Shown here in pieces: positions 14,022 to 14,865 of a stretch of 14,865 nucleotides of DNA. The notes under the pieces are model-generated. The model saw only the letters and a list, made by a program, of their open reading frames with translations, did not search any database and was not told the origin of the DNA. The translations under genes and the position numbers were made by a program. This DNA comes from JACQFZ01 sp036381895 (GTDB lineage Bacteria; Pseudomonadota; Gammaproteobacteria; Acidiferrobacterales; Sulfurifustaceae), in assembly GCA_036381895.1 (NCBI GenBank), contig DASVBY010000029.1, positions 1-14,865 of the forward strand, written 5' to 3'. The number at the start of each line of letters is the position of its first letter. The stretch's first letter is position 1.

Positions 14022-14865
14022 ATGACCCACGCCAATCGCCTGGTCCACGAGACCAGCCCGTACCTGCTGCAGCACGCCCGCAACCCGGTCGACTGGTATC
14101 CCTGGGGCGAGGAGGCGCTCGAGCGCGCGCGGCGCGAGGACAAGCCGATCCTGCTCTCGATCGGCTACTCGGCGTGCCACTGGTGCCACGTCATGGAGCG
14201 CGAGTCGTTCGAGGACGAGGACGTCGCGCGCGTCATGAACGAGCACTACGTCTGCATCAAAGTCGACCGCGAGGAGCGTCCCGACCTCGACAAGGTGTAC
14301 CAGACGGCGCATCAGCTCCTCGCGCAGCGCCCCGGCGGCTGGCCGCTGACGGTGTTCCTGACGCCGGACGATCACCTGCCGTTCTTCGCCGGCACCTATT
14401 TTCCGAAGGAGCCGCGCTACGGGATGCCGGGCTTCGTCGAGGTGCTCGAGCGCGTGGCGCACGCCTGGCGCGAGCAGCGCGATGCGATCCGCGGCCAGAA
14501 CGCGCAGCTCGCCGCCATCTTCGCCCGCATCGACGCCCCGGCGCGCGCCGAGGACGGCGCGCTCGACGCGCGGCCGCTCGCCAAGGCGCGCGATGAGCTG
14601 CGCGCGCAGTACGACGGCGACTACGGCGGCTTCGGCGACGCGCCGAAGTTCCCGCATCCGACGTCGCTCGAGTTCCTGCTGCGCGCCTATGTGCGCTCCA
14701 CGCGTGCGGCAACGGTCGACCGCGAAGCGCGCGCCATGGTGCGGGGGACGCTGCGCGCCATGGCCTACGGCGGCATCTACGATCAGGTCGGCGGCGGCTT
14801 CTACCGCTACTCGGTCGACCGGTTCTGGGCGATCCCGCACTTCGAGAAGATGCTCTACGACAACG
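14022..14865 (+). CDS. DUF255 / thioredoxin-domain protein, YyaL/SPATA20-like (partial)
   Basis: The gene runs off the right edge; 281 complete codons are visible of a family that is usually about 670-700 residues. It starts MTHANRLVHETSPYLLQHARNPVDWYPWGEEAL, the hallmark N terminus of the DUF255 (PF03190) family. A thioredoxin-like fold follows, with an active-site-like CHWC (Cys52, Cys55) in GYSACHWCHVMERESF, then IKVDREERPDLD and RPGGWPLTVFLTPD. From about residue 195, YGGFGDAPKFPHP and DQVGGGFYRYSVD begin the (alpha/alpha)6 glycosidase-like part. Family members are often called highly conserved protein containing a thioredoxin domain; the reaction is not established. The start at 14022 has GGGAG (14011-14015) 6 bases away. 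No signal peptide, so cytoplasmic. Confidence 0.95.
   Translation, partial: MTHANRLVHETSPYLLQHARNPVDWYPWGEEALERARREDKPILLSIGYSACHWCHVMERESFEDEDVARVMNEHYVCIKVDREERPDLDKVYQTAHQLLAQRPGGWPLTVFLTPDDHLPFFAGTYFPKEPRYGMPGFVEVLERVAHAWREQRDAIRGQNAQLAAIFARIDAPARAEDGALDARPLAKARDELRAQYDGDYGGFGDAPKFPHPTSLEFLLRAYVRSTRAATVDREARAMVRGTLRAMAYGGIYDQVGGGFYRYSVDRFWAIPHFEKMLYDN

Overview
The window looks like chromosomal DNA from a GC-rich proteobacterium, most likely a gammaproteobacterium. The reasons are the strong G/C bias at third codon positions in most genes, a full-length Cca with a C-terminal HD domain, a Slt70-like lytic transglycosylase, a typical Lgt, and an outer-membrane beta-barrel protein ending in Phe. 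The species cannot be named from sequence alone. No rRNA, tRNA, CRISPR array or intact insertion sequence was seen.

Layout: (1) 1-80 is the 3' end of an unidentified plus-strand gene, convergent with the next block. (2) 89-3188, minus strand, is a tight three-gene unit transcribed cca > periplasmic DsrE-like protein > rimO, with gaps of 3 and 4 bases. It joins tRNA 3'-end maturation, an unknown exported protein and ribosomal protein S12 methylthiolation. (3) 3375-4478, plus strand, is a lipoprotein zinc aminopeptidase (PF10023 type), divergent from cca across a spacer with two perfect 14-base dyads. (4) 4497-7461, minus strand, holds slt followed by an NDUFA9-like NAD(P)-binding epimerase-family protein. 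(5) 7576-8934, plus strand, is an aldehyde dehydrogenase of the succinate-semialdehyde (Sad/YneI) type, divergent from slt. (6) 9077-10308 holds a small cupin-like protein and a SAM methyltransferase, divergent from each other and with less biased codons than the housekeeping blocks. (7) 10482-11958, minus strand, is lgt followed by an outer-membrane barrel protein. (8) 12212-13550, minus strand, is a multi-pass O-antigen ligase/polymerase-like gene broken by one frameshift, in visibly more AT-rich DNA. (9) 13551-14021 is a spacer without a recognisable gene, but with a striking nested palindrome and a good promoter for (10) 14022 to the window end, a DUF255/thioredoxin-fold protein cut by the window edge.

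Most genes are housekeeping or envelope functions: murein turnover (slt), lipoprotein maturation (lgt, whose product would also act on the lipobox aminopeptidase here), an outer-membrane barrel and a surface-polysaccharide enzyme. The accessory parts are the cupin/methyltransferase pair and the damaged O-antigen ligase-like gene. I found no convincing new multi-gene system. The best leads are the exported DsrE-like protein inside a translation operon, the shared leaderless-looking start architecture of slt and lgt, the nested palindrome at 13609-13642, and the frameshift near 13000-13013.
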